From contig ABYL01000030.1 in assembly GCA_000173575.1 (NCBI GenBank), forward strand, positions 1-62,913: DNA of 62,913 nucleotides. Direction: 5' to 3'. The position numbers and the translations under genes are program-made. The notes beneath the pieces were generated by a model that was given only the letters and a program-made list of their open reading frames with translations, had not been told where the DNA came from and did no database searches. This document shows, one piece after another, positions 1-8,421 of the stretch. How positions within the stretch are numbered: position 1 is the first letter of the stretch; every line of letters begins with the position of its first letter. The stretch is from Burkholderia sp. H160 (lineage in GTDB: Bacteria; Pseudomonadota; Gammaproteobacteria; Burkholderiales; Burkholderiaceae).

Positions 1-132
1 CATGCGCCGCGTAAGCCGCAGGGTAATCGTTCGCACAACGGCAATCCGGGCGCGCTGCTCGGCGGCGGCGTGAAGCGCAACGATGCGCCGCGTGGCGCGC
101 AACCGTCGCGCAACGGCGAGCGCGGCCGTTAA
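1..132 (+). CDS. C-terminal tail of a probable DEAD-box RNA helicase (RhlE-like), partial
   Basis: Frame 1 is open from the window edge to TAA at 130-132 and encodes 43 residues rich in Arg, Gly, Asn and Pro, ending in SRNGERGR. Disordered basic tails of this kind follow the helicase core of RhlE-type DEAD-box proteins in Burkholderiaceae, where they help hold structured RNA. No helicase motif lies in the window, so the family call is an inference from tail composition only. The frame is truncated by the window start, not by mutation. The gene converges on the FMN-binding protein gene, with a shared hairpin between them. Confidence 0.5.
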   Translation, partial: HAPRKPQGNRSHNGNPGALLGGGVKRNDAPRGAQPSRNGERGR

Positions 133-163
133 GCGCCGCTCTGCCTGAAGGCTGCCGCTGTAT

Positions 164-200
164 CAGCCGTTAGTGCTTCCTGTTTGAAGACTAACGGCTG
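164..200. terminator. Hairpin between convergent genes
   Basis: CAGCCGTTAGT (164-174) is perfectly complementary to 190-200. Inside it CTTC (176-179) pairs with GAAG (186-189) across one bulged G, leaving a 6-base loop. The hairpin lies just past the plus-strand stop and overlaps the TAG stop (191-193) of the minus-strand gene. There is no long T run, so it may only protect 3' ends. Confidence 0.45.
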
Positions 201-712
201 CCCGCGGCGGCGGCCCGCTTCAAATGCTCGACCTGCCGTTCCCATCGCTCGAGCACCGCACTTCCCTCTCCTTGCAATTCGAACGTGATGCCGCCTGTCA
301 GGCGCGCATAGCGGACGCTTTGCGCTTCAGCCGTGTCGATCGAGCCGAGCAGGTAGACGAGACCGCTGTCGTCGTCGACGCCTTGCAGCGGCGCGACTCG
401 CAACTGCACCTGATAGAACGCTGCATCACAGACAAAGCTCAGCGCCGCGCGTCCGGTGTGCGCGATCGCGCGCGTCGCTCGCGCCTGAGGCCATAGCGCG
501 ATGCACAGCGTGCGTGAGTCGGGTGCATAGAGTTCGCCGACGCTCAGCAGCGAGGTGCGCACGTGGCCGTTCGCATCGACAGTCAGCAGCGATGCGGTGA
601 AGCCCGCCTTATCCGCAAGCGACGAACCGTCGAACAGCGCACGCACGTTGGCCGGCCATTCGTCGAAGACGGTCTGTTCGAGCGGACGCGCGGATGCGGA
701 GGAATCGCTCAT
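191..712 (-). CDS. Pyridoxamine 5'-phosphate oxidase family (FMN-binding split barrel) protein
   Basis: A 173-residue protein. Residues about 35-120 look like a PNPOx-type split barrel: a strand with SLLTVDANGHVRTSLLS, then ALWPQARATRAIAHTGRAALSF and a core strand ending FYQVQLRV. Members bind FMN, F420 or heme, and many act on unknown substrates. The short length and lack of PdxH signatures argue against true pyridoxamine-phosphate oxidase. It sits downstream of the ferritin-like gene on the same strand, separated by a terminator at 759-790, so it is probably transcribed alone. The family call is fairly safe; the substrate is unknown. Confidence 0.7.
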   Translation of the reverse strand: MSDSSASARPLEQTVFDEWPANVRALFDGSSLADKAGFTASLLTVDANGHVRTSLLSVGELYAPDSRTLCIALWPQARATRAIAHTGRAALSFVCDAAFYQVQLRVAPLQGVDDDSGLVYLLGSIDTAEAQSVRYARLTGGITFELQGEGSAVLERWERQVEHLKRAAAAGSR

Positions 713-758
713 GGCATCGATCCATTCTTAGTGGTCAGTAAGGCTCAATCATGCCTCG

Positions 759-790
759 AAAAAACCAAAGCCCGCATGAGCGGGCTTTGG
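759..790 (-). terminator. Intrinsic terminator of the ferritin-like gene
   Basis: CCAAAGCCCGC (765-775) pairs with GCGGGCTTTGG (780-790) around a 4-base loop. An A6 run at 759-764 reads as U6 on the minus strand. It follows the stop of the ferritin-like gene. Confidence 0.85.
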
Positions 791-850
791 TTCGCTTCGT
801 CAGGTCGTTGCTCCGGCATCCGGCTGATGAATGGCGCAACGACCGATCAC

Positions 851-1678
851 TCAGCGAAGGAACACATGCTGCGTAATCTTCGCGAGCGGGTAATGCACGC
901 CCGGCTGAATGCGCGCCGGCAGATCGAGCGGTTTGAGCAGCATCTTCACGAACATGTCTGCAGACAGATTGTGCCGCACCAGCTGATTGATGCGGGCCGC
1001 GCGCTCGCGGTTATACGCGCAGTCGTGCACGCGCTCCGGATAGCGAATCGCGAATACGTGCCGCAACGCGATCTCCGAATCCTCGTTCTTGATTTCCATC
1101 ACGCGACGCATCAACGCGCCGAGCACCGCGAGCCGGCCATTGCCTTCGATCCGGTTGTACTTCTTGAAGTATTTGAAAAAGTGCTTGTAGTGACGGACTT
1201 CGTCGCTGCGGATGTTGTCGGTGATCTGCTTGAGTACCGGTTCGTCCGAGCACTCGTTGATCGCACGATACAGCGTCGCGGTACCCGTTTCGACGACGCA
1301 ACGCGCGACCATCTCGAGCGCGCGGGTCTTTTCGAAATCCTCGAACGAGCATGTGAGCGAATATTCGTCCATGAAATTTCGAAACGCGGTGGCCCAGTCG
1401 AACTCCGGCCATACATAGGCGATATAGGTTTTCAGCGCCCGGCCGTGCTGCATTTCCTCGGGCTCCCACTCGTTGTTGAGCCAGGCGGAGACCTCGGGAT
1501 CGTCGTTGAAAAACGTACTCAGATTGCTGGTGTAGAGATCGGTGCCGCTTTCGATGAACGAAGCCGCGCACAGCAACAGCAGCAGGTCTTCGTTGGAGGC
1601 GGCCTTCTGCCGGTCAATGCGCGTGAGGTCGATGTCCTCGATCCGCCAGGGCATGACATGGTTCAGCTCTGTTTGCAT
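851..1678 (-). CDS. Ferritin-like di-iron protein, acyl-ACP desaturase-like
   Basis: A 275-residue helical protein carrying the full carboxylate/histidine set of a ferritin-type di-iron centre: Glu43 (FIESGTDLY), Glu75-x-x-His78 (EMQH), Glu130 (VVETGT) and Glu160-x-x-His163 (EVRH). The double ExxH spacing matches soluble acyl-ACP desaturases and related oxygenases or oxidases, so an O2-activating reaction is likely; the substrate is not readable from sequence. The ATG at 1678 is preferred over an upstream in-frame start because GGGAG lies about 10 bases before it. The gene stands alone and ends at a strong terminator. Confidence 0.75.
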   Translation of the reverse strand: MQTELNHVMPWRIEDIDLTRIDRQKAASNEDLLLLLCAASFIESGTDLYTSNLSTFFNDDPEVSAWLNNEWEPEEMQHGRALKTYIAYVWPEFDWATAFRNFMDEYSLTCSFEDFEKTRALEMVARCVVETGTATLYRAINECSDEPVLKQITDNIRSDEVRHYKHFFKYFKKYNRIEGNGRLAVLGALMRRVMEIKNEDSEIALRHVFAIRYPERVHDCAYNRERAARINQLVRHNLSADMFVKMLLKPLDLPARIQPGVHYPLAKITQHVFLR

Positions 1679-1920
1679 CGTGTCTTGCTCCCATGCTGTA
1701 CCGACCCGTGGAGCTACTCGCAACTGCCCCCCGCGCTCGCCTTGATGTTTCTCCGCGTCGGATACAACGCCGTGAATTAGAGTTGGGCCCTTGTACTCTG
1801 CATGTTAGCCGGAGATATCCGACCGTGCAGATCACACAGCACAGACCATGCCGCATCAACGCAGTTCCTATTCCAAGATAGTCGAAATCTTCCAACGTAA
1901 TAAACGAAGCCCGCAAGGCG

Positions 1921-1950
1921 AAAAAAAAGCCAGCCCAAAAGGCTGGCTTT
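1921..1950 (-). terminator. Intrinsic terminator behind the ggt-MFS remnant unit
   Basis: AAAGCCAGCC (1926-1935) pairs with GGCTGGCTTT (1941-1950) around CAAAA. An A8 run at 1921-1928 becomes a U tract on the minus strand. It closes the transcript that carries the gamma-glutamyltransferase gene and the transporter remnant. The remaining 1679-1920 stretch holds only the upstream region of the ferritin-like gene. Confidence 0.85.
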
Positions 1951-1956
1951 CCGGAC

Positions 1957-2160
1957 AGACATCGGCGCGGGCATCGGCCCCGAGTCAGCAGCCTTGAACA
2001 TACCGGCGACGCCTTGCAGCACGAGCAGTCAGCCAATCGTCGGATGTGTCTGCCGCCTTGCAAACATCGGATAGATCAGGAGACCCATCAGGATCGACGT
2101 CGTCAGCATGATGCGAATGCAGCCGATGCGATCGGACAGCGCGCCCATGATCGCAGTGCT
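1957..2160 (-). pseudogene. MFS transporter remnant
   Basis: Read on the minus strand from 2160, this starts with STAIMGALSDRIGCIR, recognisable as the loop motif G-x-L-SDRIGRR of major-facilitator (metabolite:H+ symporter-like) proteins. It continues through a hydrophobic helix (TSILMGLLIYPMFA) to an in-frame TGA at 2029-2031. The same frame then resumes with LLVLQGVAGMFKAADSGPMP, resembling the next helix and the GP-x-PA-x-M motif. Homology stops at about 1957, just before the terminator. Both ends are missing: the left part begins only 13 bases after the gamma-glutamyltransferase stop. About 68 codons of an originally 400-plus-residue transporter survive. Confidence 0.6.
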
Positions 2161-2173
2161 GCCTGGCGCCGGC

Positions 2174-3811
2174 CTAGAAACCGGCGGCGAGCCCGTCGCG
2201 GCGGCTGTCGCTGGCTGCCACGTAGCCGCGCTCCGGCTCGTTGCGATCGAGCTTCCAGATGAACTGGCCGGAGCCGAAGTCCATGTACGGATCATCGACC
2301 GACTTGATCGTGTGGCCGAGCTTCTGCAAGCCCTCGGTGGTCTTTGGATCGAGCGTCGACTCGATATCGACCGTGAAGTCGCGGTTGACCTTCCAGCGCG
2401 GCGCATCGCACGCGGCTTGAGGCTGCTGACCGTAGTCGAGCATGCGCACCACCGTTTGCAGGTGGCCTTGCGGCTGCATGTCGCCGCCCATCACGCCGAA
2501 GCTCATCACCGCTTCCTGCTGGCCGTTCACCTGCTGCGTGAGGAACGCCGGGATGATCGTGTGGAACGGCCGCTTGCCGCCCTCGACGACGTTCGGCGAC
2601 TTCGGATCCATCGAGAAGCCGCAGCCGCGGTTCTGCATCGCGATGCCGCTGTCCGCCACCACCACGCCCGAACCGAAGCCCATGTAGTTCGACTGGATGA
2701 AGCTGACCATCATGCCGCTCTCGTCCGCGGCCGACATATAGATCGTGCCGCCCGCCTTGGGCATGCCGAAGTTGAAGTGCGTCGCGCGCTTCGGATCGAT
2801 CAGCTTCGCGCGCGACGTGAGATACGCGTCGTCGAGCATCTGCTCGGGCGTGACTTCCATCGAACGCGGATCGGCGACATAGCGATACACATCGGCAAAC
2901 GCAAGCTTCATCGCTTCGATCTGCAGATGCTGCGACTCGACGCTGTCGACCTTCAGCGACCTCACGTCGAACTTCTCGAGAATGCCGAGCGCAATCAGCG
3001 CCGCGATGCCCTGACCGTTCGGCGGAATCTCATGCACCGTGTAGCCGCGATAGTCCTTGCCGATCGGCTCAACCCAGTCGGCGCGGTAGTTGCGCAGATC
3101 GTCGGCGGTCAGCGCGCCGCCGCCTTCGCGCGCGAACGCGGCGATACGCTCGGCGATCTCGCCTTCGTAGTACGCGCGCGGGCCTTGCTCGGCGATGAGG
3201 CGCAGCGTCTTCGCGTGACCGGGGAAGCGCACGAGTTCGCTGACCTCAGGCGCGCGGCCGCGCGGCATGAAGGTCTGCGCGAAACCCGGCTGATCCTTCA
3301 GGTCCGGCACGGCGGCCGCCCATTTGTACGCGACGACGCTCGCCACCGCGTGACCGCGCTCGGCGATCTCGATGGCCGGCTCCATCAGGTCGGCGAACGG
3401 CAGCTTGCCGAACTTCCGATGCAGTGCTTCCCAGCCGGCAATCACGCCCGGCACCGTGACCGCGTCCCAGCCGCGCATCGGCTGCTTCGCGAGGCCGTTT
3501 TCTTCACCGTATTTGCGCTTGAAGTAATCGACGTTCCACGCGGCCGGCGACACGCCCGACGCGTTCAGACCATGCAGCTTCTTGCCGTCCCACACGAGCG
3601 CGAACGCATCGCCGCCCAGGCCGCACGACACCGGCTCGACGACCGTGATCGCGGCGGCCGCCGCGATGGCTGCATCGACCGCGTTGCCGCCCTTCCACAG
3701 CATGCGCAGCCCGGCCTGCGCGGCGAGCGGATGCGAGGTCGAGACGATATTGCGTGCGAATACGGGCAGACGTTGCGTCGGATAGGGGTTTTGCCAGTTG
3801 AAGCCAGTCAT
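2174..3811 (-). CDS. ggt: Gamma-glutamyltransferase family protein (YwrD-like)
   Basis: A 545-residue N-terminal-nucleophile hydrolase that would cleave or transfer gamma-glutamyl groups, for example of glutathione, after self-processing. The N-terminal part has GGNAVDAAIAAAAAITVVEP and the glycine-rich CGLGGDAF. The processing/nucleophile Thr is about residue 356 in KAGGTIYMSAAD, followed by SFIQSNYMGFGSG, a YwrD-subgroup signature. No signal peptide is visible, so it is probably cytosolic, unlike periplasmic Ggt. The ATG at 3811 is chosen over a GTG three codons upstream. It is divergent from glpR, and a decayed transporter follows it. Confidence 0.88.
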   Translation of the reverse strand: MTGFNWQNPYPTQRLPVFARNIVSTSHPLAAQAGLRMLWKGGNAVDAAIAAAAAITVVEPVSCGLGGDAFALVWDGKKLHGLNASGVSPAAWNVDYFKRKYGEENGLAKQPMRGWDAVTVPGVIAGWEALHRKFGKLPFADLMEPAIEIAERGHAVASVVAYKWAAAVPDLKDQPGFAQTFMPRGRAPEVSELVRFPGHAKTLRLIAEQGPRAYYEGEIAERIAAFAREGGGALTADDLRNYRADWVEPIGKDYRGYTVHEIPPNGQGIAALIALGILEKFDVRSLKVDSVESQHLQIEAMKLAFADVYRYVADPRSMEVTPEQMLDDAYLTSRAKLIDPKRATHFNFGMPKAGGTIYMSAADESGMMVSFIQSNYMGFGSGVVVADSGIAMQNRGCGFSMDPKSPNVVEGGKRPFHTIIPAFLTQQVNGQQEAVMSFGVMGGDMQPQGHLQTVVRMLDYGQQPQAACDAPRWKVNRDFTVDIESTLDPKTTEGLQKLGHTIKSVDDPYMDFGSGQFIWKLDRNEPERGYVAASDSRRDGLAAGF

Positions 3812-3929
3812 GTCGAACACTCTCGAAAGCGTGGCCCGGCACGAAAAAGTCGCCGGACATCATGGGAAAGGTTGTAAAGCAGTAAAACGCGGAATTCAGG
3901 ATTGCATCGCGGCACGGGCCAAAAAACAA

Positions 3930-3948
3930 ATTCATTTATCAAATGAAT
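3930..3948. promoter_or_regulatory. Perfect inverted repeat in the ggt/glpR divergent region
   Basis: ATTCATTT (3930-3937) is mirrored by AAATGAAT (3941-3948) around ATC in an AT-rich patch between the divergent ggt and glpR starts. It has the form of a dimeric repressor operator. No regulator is identified and it does not resemble the GlpR site upstream of glpD. Confidence 0.35.
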
Positions 3949-4113
3949 AAATGCGCAATGTATCTGAATGGGGGTCGAAGCAGGTTCGAAACCTTCGCGT
4001 GAAGTTTAGGCGGATTGCGCCCGTTGGCGGACAAGGGGCCCGATGGTCTTACAATAGCCACTGCCGCGTTCGTCGACGGACCGCGCCGACACAACAGCCA
4101 CGAAACGAGACAC

Positions 4114-4893
4114 ATGACACGAGACCCCCGCCTGACTCTCAACGCCCGGCAACAGGAATTGCTGGAGTGGGTGCAACGCGACGGCTTCGTGACCGTGGAC
4201 GACCTCGCGAGCCATTTCGACGTCACACCGCAGACGATCCGCCGCGACGTCAACTGGCTCGCCGATATGAACCTGTTGCGCCGCTATCACGGCGGCGCCA
4301 GTCTGCCGACCAGCTCCGAGAACGTCTCCTACACCGCACGGCAGCGGATGTTCCATGAAGAGAAACGGCGCATCGCGGCGCTAGTAGCCACTCACATTCC
4401 CGATCAGGCGTCGCTGTTCATCAATCTCGGCACGACCACCGAGGAAGTCGCGCGGGCGCTGAACCGCCACCGCGGACTGCGCGTGATCACGAACAATCTG
4501 AACGTCGCAAGCATGATGAGCGGCTACCCGGATTGCGAGGTGCTGGTGACGGGCGGCATCGTACGGCCATGGGACAAAGGCATCGTCGGCGAACTGGCGA
4601 TCGACTTCATCCGGCAGTTCAAGGTCGATTTCGCGATCATCGGCACGTCGAGCATCGAAACGGACGGTACGCTGCGCGATTTCGACACGCGCGAGGTGCG
4701 GGTCGCCGAGGCCATCATCGAGCACGCGCGCACCGTGTTCCTCGCCGCCGATCACTCCAAGTTTGGCCGCCCGGCGCTAGTTCGCCAGGGACATCTGGAG
4801 CAGATCGACGCGCTGTTCACCGACGCCGCCCCGCCCGCCGACATGGCCGAGGCGCTGAGCGCCGCCAATTGTCAAATCTACATCGCGGGATAA
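4114..4893 (+). CDS. glpR: Glycerol-3-phosphate regulon repressor, DeoR family
   Basis: A 259-residue DeoR-family repressor. Residues 7-57 form the winged helix (QQELLEWVQRDGFVTVDDLA, then VTPQTIRRDVNWL), followed by the RRYHGGA linker. Residues about 80-240 form the sugar-phosphate-isomerase-like effector domain with NLGTTTEEVA, VTGG and AADHSKFGR. Length matches E. coli GlpR (252). The GlpR assignment, rather than another DeoR paralogue, rests on glpD and glpK lying 2-4 kb downstream and on a GlpR-type operator ahead of glpD. ATG 4114 is chosen because upstream in-frame codons give a non-family extension. Confidence 0.85.
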   Translation: MTRDPRLTLNARQQELLEWVQRDGFVTVDDLASHFDVTPQTIRRDVNWLADMNLLRRYHGGASLPTSSENVSYTARQRMFHEEKRRIAALVATHIPDQASLFINLGTTTEEVARALNRHRGLRVITNNLNVASMMSGYPDCEVLVTGGIVRPWDKGIVGELAIDFIRQFKVDFAIIGTSSIETDGTLRDFDTREVRVAEAIIEHARTVFLAADHSKFGRPALVRQGHLEQIDALFTDAAPPADMAEALSAANCQIYIAG

Positions 4894-5017
4894 TTCCAGG
4901 CGTTGTCCGCCATGCTGCGGCGCACGCAAAACTTCGAGTGAAATCAAGAATCTGGCGGCAGCGCTGGACCGCCGGTCGTGTGGCCAATTGTCAAACGGAA
5001 AATTTACGGCGACCAGG

Positions 5018-5046
5018 TTGGCGTTTCGTCGGTGGTCGCCTACACT
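5018..5046 (+). promoter_or_regulatory. Candidate sigma-70 promoter for the small protein gene
   Basis: TTGGCG (5018-5023), a 17-bp spacer and TACACT (5041-5046), about 160 bp ahead of the next start. The 4894-5206 gap holds nothing else I can identify. Confidence 0.35.
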
Positions 5047-5206
5047 CCAGTTCCCTAACGGACGTTGCGCGCTCCGCGCGGGGCCGTTTGTTTGTATGAA
5101 TCTGTCGTGTAAGCCGTACCTCCCGCACTGATCCTAAAGCGGACCCCGACCCGGCCTGCCGGTCGACTGCAAGGGTTGTCCGCGATTGCCTGACATGGAG
5201 AGAACG

Positions 5207-5404
5207 ATGCTGAGTCCGCATGAATTCGCCACGTTGTTGCTCGTCAAGGACGCCCCCCACCAGGTCGATATGGACCGACAAGAACTCGATGCATTGCTTG
5301 AACGCCAACTGGTGCAACTCGAACGCCTCGCATCGGGCAATGAAGAATGGCGCGTGACGGAAACCGGCGACACCGCGCTGCGGGCCATCAAACGTTATTC
5401 CTGA
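5207..5404 (+). CDS. Small conserved protein of unknown function
   Basis: A 65-residue acidic protein starting MLSPHEFATLLLVKDAPHQV, with a central helix (RQELDALLERQLVQLERL) and a C-terminal stretch WRVTETGDTALRAIKRY. That end resembles the wing of winged-helix proteins, where T-x-x-G-x-x-AL is common, but the protein is too short for a standard domain. ATG 5207 is preferred because GGAGAG lies 4 bases upstream; an ATG seven codons earlier lacks such a site. Codon use matches the neighbours. It is followed by a terminator at 5529, so it is probably monocistronic. No function can be assigned. Confidence 0.7.
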   Translation: MLSPHEFATLLLVKDAPHQVDMDRQELDALLERQLVQLERLASGNEEWRVTETGDTALRAIKRYS

Positions 5405-5528
5405 GTTATTGCTGAGTTTTCCCGGTAGTCGATTCGAGTGTCATTGGCGGCGTGTTCGCGCCGCCATTGCGCCTGCGCCTCGCGCGCTCTCCTCTTCCGG
5501 CTTCACCTCACCCGATTCGCAAAAGAGC

Positions 5529-5552
5529 GGGCCGCCTTCGCGGCCCTTTATT
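5529..5552 (+). terminator. Intrinsic terminator
   Basis: GGGCCGC (5529-5535), loop CTTC, GCGGCCC (5540-5546), then TTTATT. It terminates the small protein gene about 125 bp after its stop. Confidence 0.75.
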
Positions 5553-5606
5553 GTGCGCGGCTCATTTACACAGTAAATTCGCGCGACGCACCTCCTGCCA
5601 TCGCGT

Positions 5607-6260
5607 ATGCCCAAGACGCTCTCCGCCGACGACATCCAGCAGTTTCGCGAAGCCATGCGGCGTGTCGCCGAAAATGCCTTCGCGACACGCGGCGCGCAGG
5701 GCGTAACGATGCGCGAGCTGGCGAAGGAGCTCGGCTGCAGCGCGATGACACCCTATCGCTATTTCCGTGACAAAGACGAAATTCTGGCGATGGTCCGCGC
5801 CGCCGCGTTCAACCGGTTCGCCGCGCGCCTCGAAGCGGCTGCGCAAAGCATCCCCGCGGACGCCCCTGCCATCGATCACAGCGCCGTCAGCCGGGCCTAT
5901 GTCGCCTTCGCGCTCGACGAACCGCACGCCTACCGTTTGATGTTCGACCAGACACCGCAGCAGCAAGGCGCCTACCCTGAGCTGGCCGCAGCGTCGCAGC
6001 GCGCATGGCATCTGCTGGAAGCGCATTTCGAGCGGCTCGTCGAGGCGGGAATTCTTGAAGGCGATGCGCGCCTGATCGGCTACGCGTACTGGACGAGCCT
6101 GCACGGTTTCACGATGCTCGCGCTCGCGAACCAGTTGCCGCCGTCGGCGGCGCAAGAGGGCAAGTCCGGCGAAGACGGCGCGCGGGAGCCGTCGCGCGAA
6201 GCGGTGTTCTCGCAAATTTTGCGCATGCTGTGGCGCGGAGCATTGGCGCAGCGCGGTTGA
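5607..6260 (+). CDS. TetR/AcrR family transcriptional regulator
   Basis: A 217-residue regulator. Residues about 12-60 are a TetR helix-turn-helix: AFATRGAQGVTMRELAKELG, then CSAMTPYRYFRDKDEILAMV. The C-terminal half includes SLHGFTMLALANQL, the W/S-HG region of the TetR_C_33 (WHG) ligand-binding class. Such proteins usually repress a neighbouring efflux or lipid/aromatic metabolism gene, but no obvious target lies next to it: the downstream neighbour is a convergent lipoprotein gene. Inducer and target are unknown. Confidence 0.85.
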   Translation: MPKTLSADDIQQFREAMRRVAENAFATRGAQGVTMRELAKELGCSAMTPYRYFRDKDEILAMVRAAAFNRFAARLEAAAQSIPADAPAIDHSAVSRAYVAFALDEPHAYRLMFDQTPQQQGAYPELAAASQRAWHLLEAHFERLVEAGILEGDARLIGYAYWTSLHGFTMLALANQLPPSAAQEGKSGEDGAREPSREAVFSQILRMLWRGALAQRG

Positions 6261-6317
6261 ACCTGCGCGCCGGGCCGGCGGCGGGAGAATCAGGGCCGTC
6301 CGTCACCCCGCCGACAC

Positions 6318-6692
6318 TCACCCGGCACGCAAGGTCGGATCGGCACTCGCACGCCAACTGATCGCCTTTGCGCGCTGCTCGTTGAAGAACTCGACCCACT
6401 GGTTGCGCACCTTCGGATCGCTGCTCGTCGCCTCGCTCGCATGGCGCTGCGCAATCGACGCCTGGAACGCGCAGAAGTCGTCCTTCGACAGGCGGCCGCG
6501 CCGGTTCGCCACATAGGCGTCGAAGAACGTCTCGTAGACGACCTGCGCATCGCGGCCGTAATCGACGGTCTCCGGTGAGCACATCTGCTGCAATGCCTCG
6601 AACGACGTCGCGCCCCTCGTCCCCTCCAGGCTCGGCGTACTCACGCATCCGGCCAGAAGCGCCGCCGCGCCGATCATCACAAGTCCACGCAT
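6318..6692 (-). CDS. Small lipoprotein of unknown function
   Basis: A 124-residue precursor with a type II signal: MRGLVMIGAAALLAGC, lipobox LAGC with the modified Cys at position 16. The mature part (about 109 residues) is mostly helical with two further cysteines (QQMCSPETVDYG and DDFCAFQASIA) that could form a disulfide in the periplasm. Position 2 after the Cys is Val-Ser-Thr, not Asp, so outer-membrane sorting by Lol is expected. It sits between a convergent TetR gene and the divergent glpD. I do not recognise the family. Confidence 0.72.
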   Translation of the reverse strand: MRGLVMIGAAALLAGCVSTPSLEGTRGATSFEALQQMCSPETVDYGRDAQVVYETFFDAYVANRRGRLSKDDFCAFQASIAQRHASEATSSDPKVRNQWVEFFNEQRAKAISWRASADPTLRAG

Positions 6693-6816
6693 ACATCACC
6701 TCGAAATGGCTGCTGACAGGAGTATCGTCCGCGGCCACGCGTTGCGCCACTCCCTCGCCATTCGGCCAGGACTCGTTCAGACAGAGCGAACTTTACTTTT
6801 TCGAATATGTTCCTTA

Positions 6817-6834
6817 AAGTTCGAAAACGAACAT
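6817..6834. promoter_or_regulatory. GlpR operator upstream of glpD
   Basis: AAGTTCGAAAACGAACAT is a near-perfect dyad (GTTCG-AAAA-CGAAC), very close to the enterobacterial GlpR operator form ATGTTCG-N4-CGAACAT. Partial half sites flank it (ATTCGTTCGAT at 6836-6846 and TCGAATATGTTCC at 6801-6813), so a tandem operator array is possible. It lies 58 bp before the glpD start. Confidence 0.7.
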
Positions 6835-6891
6835 CATTCGTTCGATTTGCTTTCCAACTCACTTCCAGATTCGATGCAAAGGACTCAGCAC

Positions 6892-8421
6892 GTGGCGCAA
6901 GGCACGAAATACGATTTGCTCGTCGTGGGCGGCGGAATCAACGGCGCGGGCATCGCCCGCGACGCGGCCGGCCGCGGCCTGTCGGTGCTGCTGTGCGAGC
7001 AGGACGATCTGGCCGCGCATACGTCGTCGGCGAGTACCAAGCTGATTCACGGCGGCCTGCGCTATCTCGAGTACCGCGAGTTCGGGCTCGTGCGCAAGGC
7101 GCTGCAGGAACGCGAAACGCTGCTGCGCGCGGCGCCGCATATCATGTGGCCGCTGCGCTTCGTGATGCCGCATATGCCGGACCTGCGCCCCGTCTGGCTG
7201 ATCCGCGCGGGTCTGTTCCTCTACGACCATCTGGCCAAACGCGAGCTGCTGCCGGGTTCGCGCGGCATCGTGATGAGCCGGCATCCGGCCGGCGCGCCGC
7301 TCGTCGATTCGATCAAGCGCGGCTTCGTTTATTCGGATGGCTGGGTCAACGACGCGCGCCTCGTGGTGCTGAACGCGCTTGACGCGCACGAGCGCGGCGC
7401 GACGATCCTCACGCGCACGAAGCTGATCAACGCCGAGCGTGCGAACGGCGAGTGGCGCGCGCAACTGCAACGCGCGGACGGCACGACGCTCGACGTGCGT
7501 GCCGCCGCGATCGCGAACGCGGCGGGTCCGTGGGTCGGCGAGCTGCTGAAGGGCGCGCTCGGCCGGCCGGCGTCGCACAGCGTGCGGCTCGTCAAGGGCA
7601 GCCACATCGTCACGCGGCGCCTGTTCGAGCACGACCACGCGTACATCTTCCAGAACCCGGACAAGCGGATCATCTTTGCGATTCCGTACGAGCACGACTA
7701 CACGCTGATCGGCACGACCGACCTCGAATATCGCGGCGACCCGTCGCAGGTCGCGATCGACGCGAACGAAACGCAGTACCTGTGCGACTCCATCAACCGC
7801 TACTTCAGGCAGAAGATCTCCCCCGCCGACGTGCGCTGGAGCTATTCGGGCGTGCGCCCGCTGCTGGAGGACGAGAATGCGGACAATCCGTCGGCGGTCA
7901 CGCGCGACTACTCGCTCGAACTCGACGCACCCGCGGACGAAGCGCCGCTGCTGTCGGTGTTCGGCGGCAAGATCACGACGTTTCGCAAGCTCGCCGAGCA
8001 GGCCGTCGACACGCTCAGCGAGGCACTTCGCCACGGCGCGCCCGCGTGGACCGTCGGCGCGCCGCTGCCGGGCGGCGACATCGCGCAGGCGAACTTCAAT
8101 CGCTTCCTCGGTGAGTTCTCGCGCGAGCATGCGTGGCTGCCGGCGTCGCTCGCGCATCGGCTCGCGCGCGCGTATGGCACGCGCGCGAATCGCGTGATCG
8201 GCCTGGCGCGTTCGCGCGCCGAGCTCGGCCGCGAGTTCGCGCCGGGGCTGTACGAAGCCGAGCTGGTCTATCTGCGCGATACCGAATGGGCGCTCAGCGC
8301 CGAGGACGTGCTGTGGCGACGCTCGAAGCTTGGTCTGCACGTCGAGCCGGGCACGCTCGAGCAGGTCACGAGCGACATCGACGCGTGGTTCGCGCGCGAG
8401 CCGGCGCGGCAGAGCGCGTAG
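6892..8421 (+). CDS. glpD: Aerobic glycerol-3-phosphate dehydrogenase
   Basis: A 509-residue FAD flavoenzyme that oxidises sn-glycerol-3-phosphate to dihydroxyacetone phosphate at the inner membrane and passes electrons to quinone. The N-terminal FAD-binding motif is GGGINGAG at residues about 13-20, followed by [20 protein letters not shown] and, near residue 350, [11 protein letters not shown] and [15 protein letters not shown]. Length matches E. coli GlpD (501). The GTG at 6892 is chosen because AAAGGA precedes it by 8 bases; an ATG six codons upstream lacks a ribosome site. It follows the GlpR operator and precedes glpK by 158 bp, with no glpF facilitator between. Confidence 0.95.
   Translation: MAQGTKYDLLVVGGGINGAGIARDAAGRGLSVLLCEQDDLAAHTSSASTKLIHGGLRYLEYREFGLVRKALQERETLLRAAPHIMWPLRFVMPHMPDLRPVWLIRAGLFLYDHLAKRELLPGSRGIVMSRHPAGAPLVDSIKRGFVYSDGWVNDARLVVLNALDAHERGATILTRTKLINAERANGEWRAQLQRADGTTLDVRAAAIANAAGPWVGELLKGALGRPASHSVRLVKGSHIVTRRLFEHDHAYIFQNPDKRIIFAIPYEHDYTLIGTTDLEYRGDPSQVAIDANETQYLCDSINRYFRQKISPADVRWSYSGVRPLLEDENADNPSAVTRDYSLELDAPADEAPLLSVFGGKITTFRKLAEQAVDTLSEALRHGAPAWTVGAPLPGGDIAQANFNRFLGEFSREHAWLPASLAHRLARAYGTRANRVIGLARSRAELGREFAPGLYEAELVYLRDTEWALSAEDVLWRRSKLGLHVEPGTLEQVTSDIDAWFAREPARQSA

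Noticed and set aside
6260-6317. Possible terminator between the TetR gene and the lipoprotein gene
   Set aside because: CGGCGGG and CCCGCCG can pair, but with a loop of about 20 bases and no T run.
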